Assembly (NCBI GenBank): GCA_947568835.1
Contig: OX387604.1
Location: 20,489,076-20,553,075, forward strand
Direction: 5' to 3'
From: Protonemura montana
Lineage: Eukaryota > Arthropoda > Insecta > Plecoptera > Nemouridae
Length of the DNA stretch: 64,000 nt
Below the pieces are notes generated by a model. The model did not search any database and had not been told where the DNA came from. It was given only the letters and a program-made list of their open reading frames with translations. Shown piece after piece: positions 1 to 12,900 of this stretch (positions are counted from its first letter, which is position 1; each line of letters begins with the position of its first letter). A program made the translations under genes and the position numbers.

Positions 1-375
1 GAGGACAAGATGGGGTGGATTATCGGCTTGCTGGCAGGCATGGTGCTGGTATTAACTGCAAGTCTAGTTGCTGTATCAATCTGCAAGTGCCGTGGTGGAA
101 CAGATTCGAACGAAACGGGGCTCAACTCGAGCCTTACAAGTACAGGTGAGAAAAAAGACAATTCTCGGTACACAGACACCCCCACGAAGATAGACTTTCA
201 GTTCAGAGAGAACCCCCGCAATAAGGTCACCCCAGTGGGAGAGGCTGGAGATAAGCAGAAATCTGAGAGCAGCGATGAACCGCGGCCGGGAGGTGACAAC
301 CAACATATTTACGAGAGGGTAGACCAATACGTTGCTCCTACTACCTGTAAAAGCATCTACGAGAACCTCGAATAG
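1..375 (+). CDS. C-terminal exon of a single-pass membrane receptor-like protein (partial)
   Basis: The frame is open from the first base of the window (GAG GAC AAG ATG) to a TAG at 373-375, so the ATG at 10 is probably internal and the upstream exons lie outside. The sequence begins with a hydrophobic segment of about 22 residues (from GWIIGLLAG to VAVSIC). A Cys/Lys/Arg stop-transfer stretch (CKCRGG) follows, and then a hydrophilic tail of about 90 residues rich in Ser, Thr, Asn and Glu. The tail ends with tyrosine motifs: IYERV, QYV and, at the extreme C terminus, SIYENLE. SIYENL fits the ITIM pattern (S/I/V/L)xYxx(I/V/L), and YEN also fits a Grb2-type SH2 site. This suggests a type I receptor with a signalling tail. 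The extracellular part is not visible, so the family cannot be named. A poly(A) signal follows about 80 bases after the stop. Confidence 0.7.
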   Translation, partial: EDKMGWIIGLLAGMVLVLTASLVAVSICKCRGGTDSNETGLNSSLTSTGEKKDNSRYTDTPTKIDFQFRENPRNKVTPVGEAGDKQKSESSDEPRPGGDNQHIYERVDQYVAPTTCKSIYENLE

Positions 376-456
376 TTATCGTTAACATTGACAAACAAAC
401 ATTGTAACATTGCTCTGCTTACACCATACCAAAGAATAATGAGTGCTTATGTGTAC

Positions 457-462
457 AATAAA
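457..462 (+). promoter_or_regulatory. Poly(A) signal of the membrane receptor exon
   Basis: A canonical AATAAA lies 82 bases after the TAG stop at 375, a normal distance for a short 3' UTR. Between here and about 1100 the DNA is AT-rich intergenic sequence between two convergent genes. I see nothing else in it except a short CT-rich microsatellite near 778-798. Confidence 0.6.
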
Positions 463-1107
463 AATAGAACTGTGATTCAAAACTATGTACTTACTCTAGA
501 AGTTTATTTGTATCTCCCGGAAGCGATTTTGCTTTTTTAATAAGCGGTAAATAAATTAAAAAAAAAACTCCCATAGATTCGAATCCTGGTACAAAGTTTG
601 ATAAAATTAGTGATTGTAATATAAATATTTTATTAACATTATTAACATTTTATAATGTATTACTGTCGCCTTGTAGCTCGGAAGCACATAACAAAATTGA
701 TTACAAAACATGTCATTTGAGTGCTTTACGTATGGTTCATGCTCGTCATCATGTCAAGGTCAGCACAGGTAAAATATCTCTGTCTCTCTCTCTCTTTCAA
801 ATACAGTTATTACAATATCATGGATTCAACGATTACTTGAGTAACACTTACTAAGTTCATTTAACACAAATTAATTAAAGTGAAATAAGTTAAGATAAAA
901 CACTTTTTCTATCAACTATTTCTCTTACTTGGATTACATCTAAATACACCCCATGACTAGAAATTTGAACTAGGCACATATGTCTACCTTTAACGCCTCT
1001 CAACCACGCAAAGAAAGTTGGAACCAAATAATGAGGTATCACATTACCTGTTTGTAAACATAAGGCACCCTTTGAGGCACTGAGACAGTAAACAGGCTCA
1101 TACTCAA

Positions 1108-1113
1108 TTTTAT
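1108..1113 (-). promoter_or_regulatory. Poly(A) signal of the trehalase gene
   Basis: TTTATT on the plus strand reads AATAAA on the minus strand, about 145 bases beyond the trehalase stop codon at 1258-1256. It supports 1256-1367 as the true last exon. Confidence 0.5.
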
Positions 1114-1255
1114 TTCAAATACAGAGAACCTTGTGACTACCAGCTCTTAAAGTGGGTGACATTCTTACACTTGTTGAATCGCCCAAGAAGTTAGACGCAA
1201 TACTGAATTAGTTGTAGGTACAACTACCATGGCATCTGACGTATGGCAGGCTTCT

Positions 1256-4200
1256 TCAGTCAAAGCCCATGTCTCTCAGTTCCATGTAGCCTCCTAACAG
1301 CTTGGGGTAGAGTTTTCTGGTCCCCGAAGACACGTCATTGCCGCTTCGTCTCTTGTAAAAGTACATTCTGTGAGGAAAAAAAGTCAAAGATATTGTGTAG
1401 TTGCTTATTAATAAGCAGTTAATTATTAACCGAGTGTTTACCTTTGGATGCATATGTTAGTACAAATAAACGCTCACACAACACCGAGGTGAGATTTTCA
1501 GCTGACTTGATTGATTATGGCCTTTTTTGAGCAAAATGTATGGTTTGTTTCAATTGCAAACATTCCTCAAAGGTCACATGACAATGATTTCGTTTTTTTT
1601 TCGTGAGAATTTCTCTCCAGTAATCAGCTTCAGGAACTTACAAAAAAGGTTATTCCTTTATTTTCTTGCTCTCTAACAACAGGACCAACTGCGAGCCGGA
1701 ACAGGTACAGTAAAGGTTTATGCATATTTCAAACCAACTTCAGGAAAATTAATCAAACTTAAGCAAGTAGAACTCCCGTTTTACTTGCTTTACTGAGAAT
1801 AGTGATAAATATTTATCCATGCAGGGGTATAAAAAACACAAAAGCAGTTCATGCATTAGCAATGGTGTAACATATAATTTATTGTAATTAAAGGCATACA
1901 TGCATTTATTATATTTTTTAGTTTGACAGACACACAGATAAGATAATTATATTAATTAAAACATATCTACTATACCACATATTGTATCACATAGCTATGC
2001 ATTTTTTGGAAATACAACACATCTAATTATAAAAAGTGTAGTAGATATAAAATAAAATGTATGGTTTAACAAATGAATACTTAATGCATTATTTCTAAGT
2101 CTGCAAATGACGTTAAATACGTTGTCATTCATTTTCCATCTGACCAGCAGAGATAATTTAAAAATGCAGAAAAGTGACTGTATTTGGAATGTTTAGTTTA
2201 TCTTTGAAACCTCAGAGAAATGAGGTATGAGCACTGCGATAAATAATTGTGACTATGACACTCCATAGCACAGGTAATCACGGTTACATAAAGGCATATA
2301 TTATTATCTCATTTTAAAGCACCGCTCTCAATCCAACCCGGGAATGAATAAACCCAACGACTTTTCTTCTTTTAACTAGGAACTGACCTAAAAGTATGCC
2401 GGCATTAAATTGTCAATACGTATTAAGGAAATATCTGTCTTGCCCAATTTTAGCACAGCCAAAACGAGCGAAGACTTTGAGATCTCACTATATTGACACT
2501 AGTTTATCCTGGCGAACACAGAGAATGAGAAATCACACGGCCAGGACAGGTAGCAAATTGTCAATAATTACGTGAAGAGCGGAATTAGCTACAAAAGACG
2601 GTCCCATCAAGTTCCTGTAGCCAAGCGTGAGAAACCAGACGGCAGTGGGAGCCTGGACGGCTTCTGCTTCACCTTCGACAATCGGTAGGGTGGGGACCAC
2701 TTGAAGGTGATCAATGATAACCGATCACCAATCACCAATCACAGATCGCACAATTCATTCAGTCTGTTTCAAATATTCGCACAATTATAAAGGTGGCAAG
2801 GCAAGCAGCAATTGGCACAACTAAGAGAAAGGCCAAAATAATGGTTCAGATGAAATCAAACCAAACGCCAAGCAATTCTAAAACCAATAGCAGACAATGA
2901 AAACCAAATATTCCCAGTGTCAGTAACAATATTACGATAAAAACACCGAGTTTGACTTAGTACGGAAGCCTGTACAAGATGCTACCCCACAGTACAGTAC
3001 ATCTCCAGCAATAAAACTCGCTTTCAACAAATTACTAGGTTAGCTCCAAGAATTCAAAATAACGGTCGAACGTTTCTAGCCCCTTGCATTTCACTGTATT
3101 ATGTGCTCTTTCTCCAAGTGACAATAAACTAATTAGTCTGAGATTATCACTTGTGATTATCAGGTGCCTCGTAGTAGAGCTGTCAAATGACACAGACGCA
3201 ATATTAAATGGCGATCTCACGACTCAAGCCCGGAGCATCAAGAACTAGAGCTTTGCTAGAAGCCCTAAAAACAATTACCTAAGCCTCGAAAGTATATGTA
3301 GATTGTACATGGGGTTGTCAGTACCGCAACACAGCATGCAGCACGCTTGCAATTCCAACAGAACAGGAAATCTTCGCAGCATCACAAAGTTCGTTAAGAA
3401 ACCAACCAACCCACTCGCAAAGCCTCGCAAATAAACATTAACGGAATAATTTAAAACTTGACACAGCACAAAACTTACAACCCTCTTCGGAAATTGCAAC
3501 CCTAAAGCTTGCTACTAAAGAAATTTATCTGAAAAGAACAAGAAGGGTTCGCATTAGTAACAACAAATAAGTACGTAATGACTAAGGCCATCCTAAAAAT
3601 TAGTTATTTGTATGTTTAGGTAACACGGTGCAAATTCAAGTCATATCACTTGTAATCATCGGCTAATGAATGCACTCATTTTAATGATTTTATATTTTTT
3701 ACTCGACTTTTGGCGCTTAATTCGCGCAGAATTGTCAATGCTAAACATTTTAAGTAAGAATATCTTAGCATTGACTGGTTAAGTCGTGGCTAATGTACTT
3801 GGATACATTTCCCAATTCATTCCAAATAGTCATCGATTTCATTTAACTTGTTTTAAAACAACTTCTACCATCGTTCGTTTTCCCAACTCGCTAGTTTTGC
3901 AAAGTGTGGAAAGTGGGGATTATATTTTTCTATGAAGCATAATTTCAGGCGACACTCACCTCACCCTATACACCCGATGCCCATGGAGAGGATGATGACG
4001 ACTACCACTGCGAGAATGGAACCAAAGGATGAAGCGGTAGCTGTTGGTCGCGCCTTGCTGGTCGGAAGGAGTTCAGGAGGCAAGAAAAACCGATCGTCTG
4101 CCGTGAGCCTGTCCCCGTACTTGTCCAGCAACTCCATGATCACCCCGTTAGTCCAGCCGAATCCAAGCTGCAGCTCGTACTCCCCACCGCCCCCGTGGCC

Positions 4201-6413
4201 ACCCGAGACAGTCGCGTCGTACTAGAAATAACAATCAAAATCAATCCACAACCCCTCACATCTTCACCCATTACCACCAATATTTGCCTCCGGTCTCCTT
4301 ACCTTCTCGTACATAGCTTGAGTCTCGTTAAAAGCCTTGAAGTTTGAGCGTACCCAACGTTCACTCATCTCGAAAGCAAGTTCCTGGGCATAAATGTCCC
4401 CAGTGTTGTCAAGCCCCATGATCATGATGTACTGTAGTGGCGGCCAGGCATTGGGGTAGTCCCACTGCTCGCCAGTGTGCTCTAAAGTGGACGGCACGCC
4501 ACCGTGATTCAACAACACTTGGTTCTTGTCCAAATACTTTAAGATTTTGTTTACGTATTGTTCACGCTTTTGCTTATCAAAGCAGCCAGTCCACAGAGGA
4601 GAAATGTTGGTGGGATAGAAATAATCTCGCTTCTTCTCGTTTAAAAGATCGTAGTCAAGCCAAGCTCCTACTTCTTCATGCCACAGAACAGCTGTGACCG
4701 CCTCGAGCCATTCTTTGGCGATCAAACTATATTTTACCGTTTTTTCATAATTGCCCAATTGGCGGTAGAAATCAGATAAAATTTCAGCATTCCAATATAG
4801 TATTGCATTCAAATCCACGGGCAAAATGTATCTTGTTTTCAGGTTGGTCAAATTGCCTGTAGAAGAAAGAAAGGCTATTAGATTATAGGTGTCAAAAATG
4901 GGAAGAAAACGGAAACGAAAACGAAAACGAAAACAGGGAGCGTCTTGGGATATGAAGTCGATGCAGTACCCTGGTTTGTCCCATTGAGAATGAACCAGCG
5001 GCTTGAGAAATCCCATCCAGATTCGGCTCCTGCTTTCAGCTCCGAGTAAAACTCTTCCTTTTCCCGCTCGGTCTTGAATCCCTGCGCGCTCATGTAATCC
5101 TCCCTGCAGCAAGCAACATGAAATGCATCATGAAATGCAACATGAAATGTCAGATCTAGATCAGACGGCACGTGTGACGCAGCATACAAAGCAGATACAC
5201 GTCATGTGTCTTGGTACCTGTAAGACTCCGGCCGAGGACCGGAGGAGGAGTCCTTATATCGCGCAAGGATGTATATTTTCTTATCCTTCTCCACCTCCAC
5301 AGTGTGATTGGTGATCCAGAACTGGAACTCCTTTTCCATCGTGTCCACACTGTTCTTCAGGAACTCTATATCGTGCGTTTTATCAACGTAACTTTTCACC
5401 ATAGGAATAAGCAAGGGAGGCTGAGATCTCATTGCGTAGTAAACTCGGCCGCCATTTGGGATAAATCCGTAAGTCTCAACAATCGACAAAAAATTGCCCA
5501 ACATTCCTTTCACAGTTGCATCCATTTCAGAAAGTAAAAGTCCTCTCACGATCCAATAAGAATCCCAATAGTAGAACTCCCGAAATCTTCCTCCAGGTAC
5601 AATCACTGGGTGAGGAACATAGATAATTGAGTATAATTCTTGGTTATCTTTGATATCAGCTTTCATCTTCCTTCCGAGGAACTTCCAAAGACCGTTCAAT
5701 TTGTTTCCCCAATCGCGGAACTCCGGGTCGTAGACTTTACGCAGGAAGGGAGGGCTGTCCCTCCAGTCCGAAGGGTCCCAAGACTCGAACTCGCTACCCG
5801 CCGGCTCGAAAGTTTCATTCACAAACAACTCCAGCTGCCATTTCTTTGGGGTGCGCCCCGTCCGCTGCATCAACTCGTCAAATCTCTTCAAGGTTTCCTT
5901 CGGAGGGGCTTTCATTTTCATATCCACAAACGTTTTCGAGTCGTGATATATTGATGCCATTTGAACAGTGTGCAAGAGTTCACCGTAACAGTAGACATTA
6001 CTGAAAGAAAGAAAAATACGACAACTATCAAAGATACGGTAAATAGATCAAGAACGGTTACGCTCAAACACATTTCCCTGAATCCTTAGATATAGGCAGA
6101 TGGGAGATTTCTTGAAACCTAACTGCTATTGATGGCCTGCTTAATGGACCAAATGTTCGATGCTTCGGGCCGTACTGTGATATGGAGAGAGTGATGAGGA
6201 TGATGAGGGTGATTAGGGTGATACGGGTAACAAGGGTGATACGGGCAACACGGGTGACACGGGTGACACGGAAGATTCAGGCAACACTTGAGGTGCATCT
6301 ACAAGCTATCATTACTGCACTCACCTGTCACACGGCGGAGGCAACATTTGCCCACTCACAATAGTCACCACCGCCAAGGTCACTATCGAAATAACTTCCT
6401 TCCAGGTACCCAT
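1256..6413 (-). CDS. TREH: Membrane-anchored alpha,alpha-trehalase (GH37), six coding exons
   Basis: Trehalase (EC 3.2.1.28) hydrolyses trehalose to two glucose molecules; this form should act at the cell surface or in the secretory lumen. Exons on the minus strand: 6413-6325, 6000-5218, 5103-4970, 4856-4303, 4221-3965, 1367-1256. All junctions are GT-AG and the phases agree, giving 642 codons. The first exon encodes a signal peptide ([11 protein letters not shown]...). Exon 2 opens with [12 protein letters not shown]. Signature 1 ([14 protein letters not shown]) is at residues 165-178. [10 protein letters not shown] carries the probable catalytic acid Asp322. Signature 2 ([10 protein letters not shown]) is at 466-475. 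The Gly-rich loop GGHGGGGEY carries the probable base Glu534, followed by GFGWTNG. A transmembrane helix spans about 586-610, followed by KRR and a 30-residue tail with YMEL. Family and start are secure. The last exon is inferred from phase, an acceptor with a T-rich tract, and continuity of the membrane anchor with the basic tail. Confidence 0.95.
1368..3964 (-). other. Last intron of trehalase (about 2.6 kb)
   Basis: AT-rich sequence between the transmembrane exon and the cytoplasmic-tail exon. I see no second gene inside it. Small open frames at 3035-3220 and 3275-3499 have no recognisable domain and no matching splice sites. At its 5' end two donors overlap (GTGAGGTGAGT, read on the minus strand from 3964). 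Confidence 0.6.
4909..4934. repeat. Short GAAAAC-type hexanucleotide microsatellite in trehalase intron 3
   Basis: About four imperfect copies of a GAAAAC/GGAAAC unit lie inside the short intron between 4970 and 4856. Confidence 0.7.
6191..6272. repeat. 9-bp-like minisatellite in trehalase intron 1
   Basis: Around nine degenerate copies of a unit resembling GGTGAYACG run from about 6191 to 6272, just inside the first intron. An open frame through it (repeated [10 protein letters not shown]) is an artefact of the repeat. Confidence 0.75.
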
Positions 6414-9400
6414 CGCAGGGTGCCGATTCGCACAAACGACCATTTTAATTGGTAAAAATATCTTAACAATTACTTCGATAGCAAAATAAATAAATAAATA
6501 TATTTGTTGTGATATTCCTTAAACTGCTTGGCGAGCCAGCGCCATCGTGAATGAAACACTAAAATCACAGATGTAGTAGCGTTGTCGAAGTTTTTCCCTT
6601 ACTTCCTTGAGACGTCTGTAGCAGGAAGCGTCCTCATCTTGGCAAAATGCGACTCATGGTTGTTCCTGTGGACAAACCCAAAGTAAGTCGACCTGTCTAG
6701 TTCCTAGATGTCGCTGAGCCGAGAGTGTACGGGAGACTCGTTCCGCGGGTAGGTCCTAGCAACGAATGACCAGCACCAAGACATCATGGCTCTACCACAG
6801 TACAACCAGAACGATTACATAATTATAGCCTCTAGTTTCTAGCTTGCATATCGGTCCGTGTCGAGCCCCCAGATCGAGACCTGTGATTGGTCCACATCGT
6901 GAACACACCTCCCTGGTTCTGTGTTCGAGGCCAGGTTGAAGTGACGTAGCCAGGCGCTTGTTACGCGCCTACTAAATCGCATTCTAGGTACGGAATCGCA
7001 AAAAACCTGCAAGCTGAAATGACATCCTTACATGTAGCGAGGCATAGGACTTCTAAGCCGTAGATTCAGCTGTTAATCATAGTCTTTTGTGGCTGAAAGC
7101 GCCGACCAGAGCTCAGAAGTTGCCGCAAATTCGAAGTGAAATTATCAATGCCATTTGAGAAGGGGAAAAAACGAGTTGTTCTCAGTGCATATTACTGTAA
7201 TGACTTAAAAAAAAATTGCCTATTTTTATCTCTGCGAAAAAAAATGAATGTATGCGGTTTTTGCTGACGTAGATGCAATTACGACCGGCTATTCTCAGTT
7301 CGGTACGTTTATTCAGGTAGACCTGAGAACTGCAACGTGTACATCAGTGCAATGTAATTTTCAGATCAAAACTACTTTTAACTTTGCGTTTAAATTTAAA
7401 TAATACATTTCTATGGCAATAAATGGCAGGTTGTGCAGAATTCTCTCAAGGATAGAAAATCAAATTTATTTCCCACATTCGCGGGCACGATGTGATTCAA
7501 GGTGTTACTTAACACGTTTCTTGTTAAATCTAATGAAATAGACGCGATGGCAAGACATCCTTGAATGAAACGAACGCGTGGACGATACAGAAGAAAATAA
7601 ACAATAATAAGTAACTTAACATAACTGACCCAGATAATTCGATTGAAAAAATGTCAGGATGTGTCTGGATCTAATTAAAATTACTTCATCCTTGTTTGGT
7701 TTCCTACGATTAAACGAGAAAACGTCGAATCACTCATTTATACACGAAGACTATTCGCTCTCACGCATTGCTTTTAATGTTGACATGGCCGTGTTTGTGA
7801 TGTACCATTTCTTATGATTTTACAGTCGAGTTTTCCTCAGTAACAATTGTGTTCCAAGAAACATGAAAGTCTTCTTAATTGCACAGAAAACCAAACAACG
7901 AGATCTTAACTTGATTTAAGGTGGCTTAAGGTGCGCGAGGACAGATTTTATCACCACTGTAAAATTTCAAGAAATTGAAGGTACGCAATTGAATCTTCAC
8001 CTTGTCTATAGTTACTTTGATATCACTGTGTCAATAATACTGATGAGGAAATTACGATTCTTCCCCTGACTTGAATCCGGAGATGTAAAATTCCGCTTAA
8101 CCAGTATTGACAATCAAATTTGATGGTCGGTCTGTCAACTAAACTTTTTTAATTGATCTAGGTGGATGTTACGATATTAATGAAGTAGTGGTCAGACTAG
8201 GGATTGGCATTGATCTATAAAAACTGAAACGTGTTTTTTGCTGTATCACATTACTTTTCGGAAGCAGCAGATTGGCCATGAAACACTCAGGTAATATAAG
8301 TCTGCCATGGTGCTGTAGAACTACACTGCAATTATAGCTACCTGCCTGATCAAAATAATGAATAATTAAAAAAAAAAAAAAAAATGTACCAACTAATGAT
8401 AGTGTGATGACGGAGGAGATACTTAAAATATGGTAAGTTATTGCTGTGGGTATTTACGTTTGAAGAATTGGCAAATCAATTGATATTTTCATTCCCATGT
8501 TACACATTTTTATGTAGTACGTTTCAAATGATATCTACAATAACGCCAATTAAAAATCTTGCCTTTTAGCGCCGTTGAAGTGGTTGCAGTTGAGGCTGAA
8601 TACCAGGACTGTGTTCACTCTCGAATTTTGTAAATTGACTGTAGCTACGGTTATTTTTCCTCATATTATCAAACAAACAGTCTATTTTCATGTTGCCAGG
8701 CAATATATAATGATGTTGGCACATGATATATATCTACGTTTCTGTTCTGCCTACTTGCACAAAAGCAAATAATCTGACTAGAAATTGAGCCCAATTAAAA
8801 TGATCTCAGCTTTGCAACAATTGATTGCTGGTCTTCACAGAGACAAATATTTACAATGTTTTAGCCGTTAAAGAACGCGTCGAAAGAACACACTTATAAT
8901 AGGAACCAAGTACCGACCTCGTAACTCCACAACGCTGGGTCATATGAATACTAAATTGATCGGATTATTCGACGTTTCGCCGCATAGGAGACGGATGACC
9001 TCCCACACAATCAACCACGTGTTCTAAATACTAATCTGCACAGGTGTAGAATGTGCAACGAGGTGGTGACTGCATTTAGAAAGGAAACAGTTGCCAAAGT
9101 TTGCTCATCTGATCTATAGCATTGACTACAAGAATAAATCAAAGTGTGGTTCTCTTGATTCTCATTGGCATCACGATTAATTCATTAGGAACTGTGCTGC
9201 TGTGCGCCAACGTCCCTCATGATCAAATCTGACCTTCTTTATCAAAATAAAGGCACGAGTTCAGTGGTTTTTCTTTTCAAACGCGTTATGTCACAAATCT
9301 ACCAGAGCGAAAACTCGACCCTGTGTACTTTAAACAACCAGAGTTACGAAACTGAGTTTAATTTACAACACATAATCAGAAATATATTACACCTAGTCAG

Positions 9401-9672
9401 GTAACCTTCGAAAAGATTGCAAATTTGAGACTATCTACAAGAAGGGTCTATTCGAATCGACCCTCCTTCACGCAACCGTCGTTTGCAAACAGAATTTGAA
9501 AAAAAATCTTTAAAATGCAATGACTGCTTTACACATTAGCTGAAATTAAAAATTAAAATGCTATTCTTATTTTGGCAAGTGTCTAAGAGCGGTGCGGTAA
9601 CATAAAATGAGACATTGCTGCCAAACCTCGAACGCAGCACATGTGAATCATGTGAGCCTAGTCATGCCACTA

Positions 9673-9691
9673 CCCCCCCCCCCCCCCCCCC
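9673..9691. repeat. Poly-C tract (19 C)
   Basis: Uninterrupted C run on the plus strand, followed by a CT-rich stretch to about 9712. Confidence 0.9.
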
Positions 9692-9874
9692 TCCTACCCC
9701 CTCTACCCGACTTGTGGGTGTACTCTCTTAGTGGGGTGAAGACGCGAGTAAGTGAGCTGCCAATAGACGTCTGTTTGTCTGGGAGAAGCTGGCCAGACGA
9801 AATGCAAAGACGTCAGTCGTCGAACGTAGGTGTCCCACCGCACGTTATTTCGGTGACATTTCTTTGATGACTAC

Positions 9875-9901
9875 GAGAGAACAATGCCACATTGTTCTCT
9901 C
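9875..9901. repeat. Perfect 12-bp hairpin
   Basis: GAGAGAACAATG and its exact reverse complement are separated by the 3-base loop CCA. There is no downstream T-run or neighbouring gene that would explain it. Confidence 0.85.
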
Positions 9902-12900
9902 CATCTTGATTTAGATCCTAGCTTTAGATGAAATGTAAACCGCTATAATAAAGTTTTTAGATGCTTAGTTGCTGGTAACCAATCCTAGACTTCAATGCCA
10001 TTCTATTAATTATGCAATTTAACACGGAAACATACAGCTTTTTTTTTACGTTCTCAAATAAAAACGCTCGAAGCAGTTGTAAAGAAATTGGAAAGTTTGA
10101 AAGGAGTCTTGCAAAAATTCTGTCATACTTTTATTTTTGCTATGAGCGTGCGCATAAATCAATGGAAATTATATCTAGACTAAATTGCATGCTGCACTAC
10201 CATTAACTATTGGGGTACGTGAGAGGGAATGGGACAGATTTAACTGAAGCAATCTATTGCAACATGCAAAGTGCAATCTGCGAAACGGCAAGGCCACCGG
10301 AAGTAATGTTCTGCCACATGGTAGGTTTATGGAGCAGGAATGCATTCCACATGATTATCGATGGGGAGGTTCTTGCATGTATATTTGTTCTATAGATAAC
10401 TAGACATGGTTGACTGAGCATTTGTGCACTCATTAGGTGAAATAGGCTGGCCTGTTTTTGCACATTGTGTTTTCAAAGAGCGATATTAAAAATTGAGGGC
10501 CAATTTCCTTTGTGAAGTTAAACGGCAAGCGTATTTACGACATATTACTTCCCAATCGTTGGGTGGAACGCATGAGTAGGCATATGAATTGAGGTAGTCC
10601 TAAGTCCTGGCTCATGCCGATGTAATGGACAGTTTTCAAACGCGTAGGTAGTTTTTTCTCTCAATTTCATGCAATTTAAACGTTATACAAATCGATTTAT
10701 ACCCCAACCTTGCGAGCATAGCTGAGACTGGAAGTAATTTCAATCTCGTAGATTTGTACATGCGTATTGATTTGATAATGGGAACCTCTGTTGACACACC
10801 CCTGTCCTCGTTACTTTGCTTTTTTCAGCACTGTGAAATATAATCATTCGAAAAATGTGTAAGTACATTTACAAATCCAAATACTTAAAATATTTTATCC
10901 CTGACTTTCTTTAAAATAAATTAATACAATTAAACAGTTGCACACGAATCCAAGATAACTTGATTTTTTTCCGATCATTAGGCAACTTGTGTGTTCATGT
11001 GAGAATTATTCTCCTTCAAAAAATGCTCCGAACAGCTGACTTCAAGCACCGTCACACACACACACACCAGCAAAACACGGATAATTGAAGCGTGGTCAAT
11101 AATTTCAAATCAAACTCTGATCGCATCAATGTAATTAACATCATTTTGAACCTAGACAACTACCGCAGTCGAACACACACACAAATTACTGGCATTCCTC
11201 GTCAATATTCACAACCTGATGCACGAATTTGGCAGAAATAATTACCTCTGCATAAGCACCAACAATGTCACTAGTACCTGCTCGCACGCCAAGGAGCCCA
11301 ATCGACCAACTAGCGAAGTCTCAAAATATCCGAGTAAAGAAAAAATGTTCTTGCATGCCAACTGCAGGTCTGCCCCTACCAAGCCAGCTCACCGTAGTCT
11401 TTAAAACGGCTAACCGAGTGTGTTGCCTGTCAATGCGCCAATTTATATCCCAACTCCACATCATTTTCATACAATGCCCGAAGAGATTGAACCGTTTTCG
11501 AATATTATACATCTGCAGACTGGTCAATGTATTCATGAGCGCAGCGAGCTGAGCGAAATCTTCAATTTCACTCGCCCCAAAAAATCACTTATGTGTTTGT
11601 TTGCTTTGTTCTCGCTCTACCGGTCAAACGCTGCTCCGATTTAAATGACATTTTCATGCTATCTTTTCGTGATCTCAACCTCGATTCTATTGGTTCAAAG
11701 TTTGTAACTCGTTAAAATTCACGAAATATTCAGAATTTTAAAAAAATGTCCGCGTTTTAGGGCCAGCCAATTATTCTTGCACCAAATTTCACAAATTTGT
11801 CGAGCATACCTGAAGACCGCTGAAGATTTAGCTTTATACATCCTTTCTCTCTGAATTTAATCAAAATTTTGTTACAACTTTTAGTGCAACTATTTCACGA
11901 TTTTTTACCCCACAGACTTCATCAAATCCATCTTCAGTGAGGCGAAGTAGTTTAGAACCATGGTTTACAACCATGGCTTGTTTGTTAAAGGACTTGGCAC
12001 CGTGAGAATTGATTTTGGTCCTCTAAAGCCACGATCTATGGTCCTATACGCGACCAACCTCCTGCCCTACACAGTCCTGAAGATGTCCAAACCAAAGTAG
12101 TCAAATGCAAAAGTCCTTTTTAGGACCAAAAGCTATCGTCACAGAGAAAAATCGTTCAAAACACTAACTAATAATTTTTCATTAAAATTTCCGTACTCTA
12201 ATTAAATTTGTCGTTTCAGGCTAGTGTGGTCTTGTGTGACTTGACTTCACTTGTAGTGTTAATTTGCCACCAATAAATGGTTACGCTCATCCACAACACA
12301 ACGAAATTTACGTCCGCGAAGCTCTGGTTAATTACACAATCTTTAAGTTCAACTAGTTAATTGCTAGCTGAAGTCAGCTCGAAACACAAACACACAAGTC
12401 ACAGCGATCACAACTAATGACCTATGATTGTGAATTAACCTCTGTGCATGGGAATAAAGGGAAAGGGTACAGGGGGGGGGGAGGGTAGCAAGGGTTTCAT
12501 TCAAGTGCATAACTGCAATTACAACACAACAAATCAAACATGCGGAAGAAACTCATGCTATTGTTTTTATTCAATTGATCACATAAACAGCTGATCGAAT
12601 ACCAGGCAATAACTCGCAGCTATGCATCAGAAGTAGTAAGGTGGAAACTGATCTCCTAGTGGGTAGGGAGCAATTAAAGAAAGGAATTTTAATTACTATA
12701 ATAATTAGCTATTTCTGTGCCACGGGCGGTAATGGCGCTGAGAGTTTTCAAGTGATTTTTTAGAGACATATCTTACCTACTAGTTAATATTGGTTATTCT
12801 CTTTAATTGTGTATTATGCATTTCCATAGTGATATTTAGGTGCACTTATTTTCTTGTCGGTCATAAAATTATCCATTACATGAATATAGGTTCGGCGCAA

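Noticed and set aside
4264-5112. Single long trehalase reading frame without an intron
   Set aside because: Positions 4857-4969 contain a donor, an acceptor with a T-rich tract and a low-complexity Phe-Arg repeat from a microsatellite. Splicing restores the family sequence.
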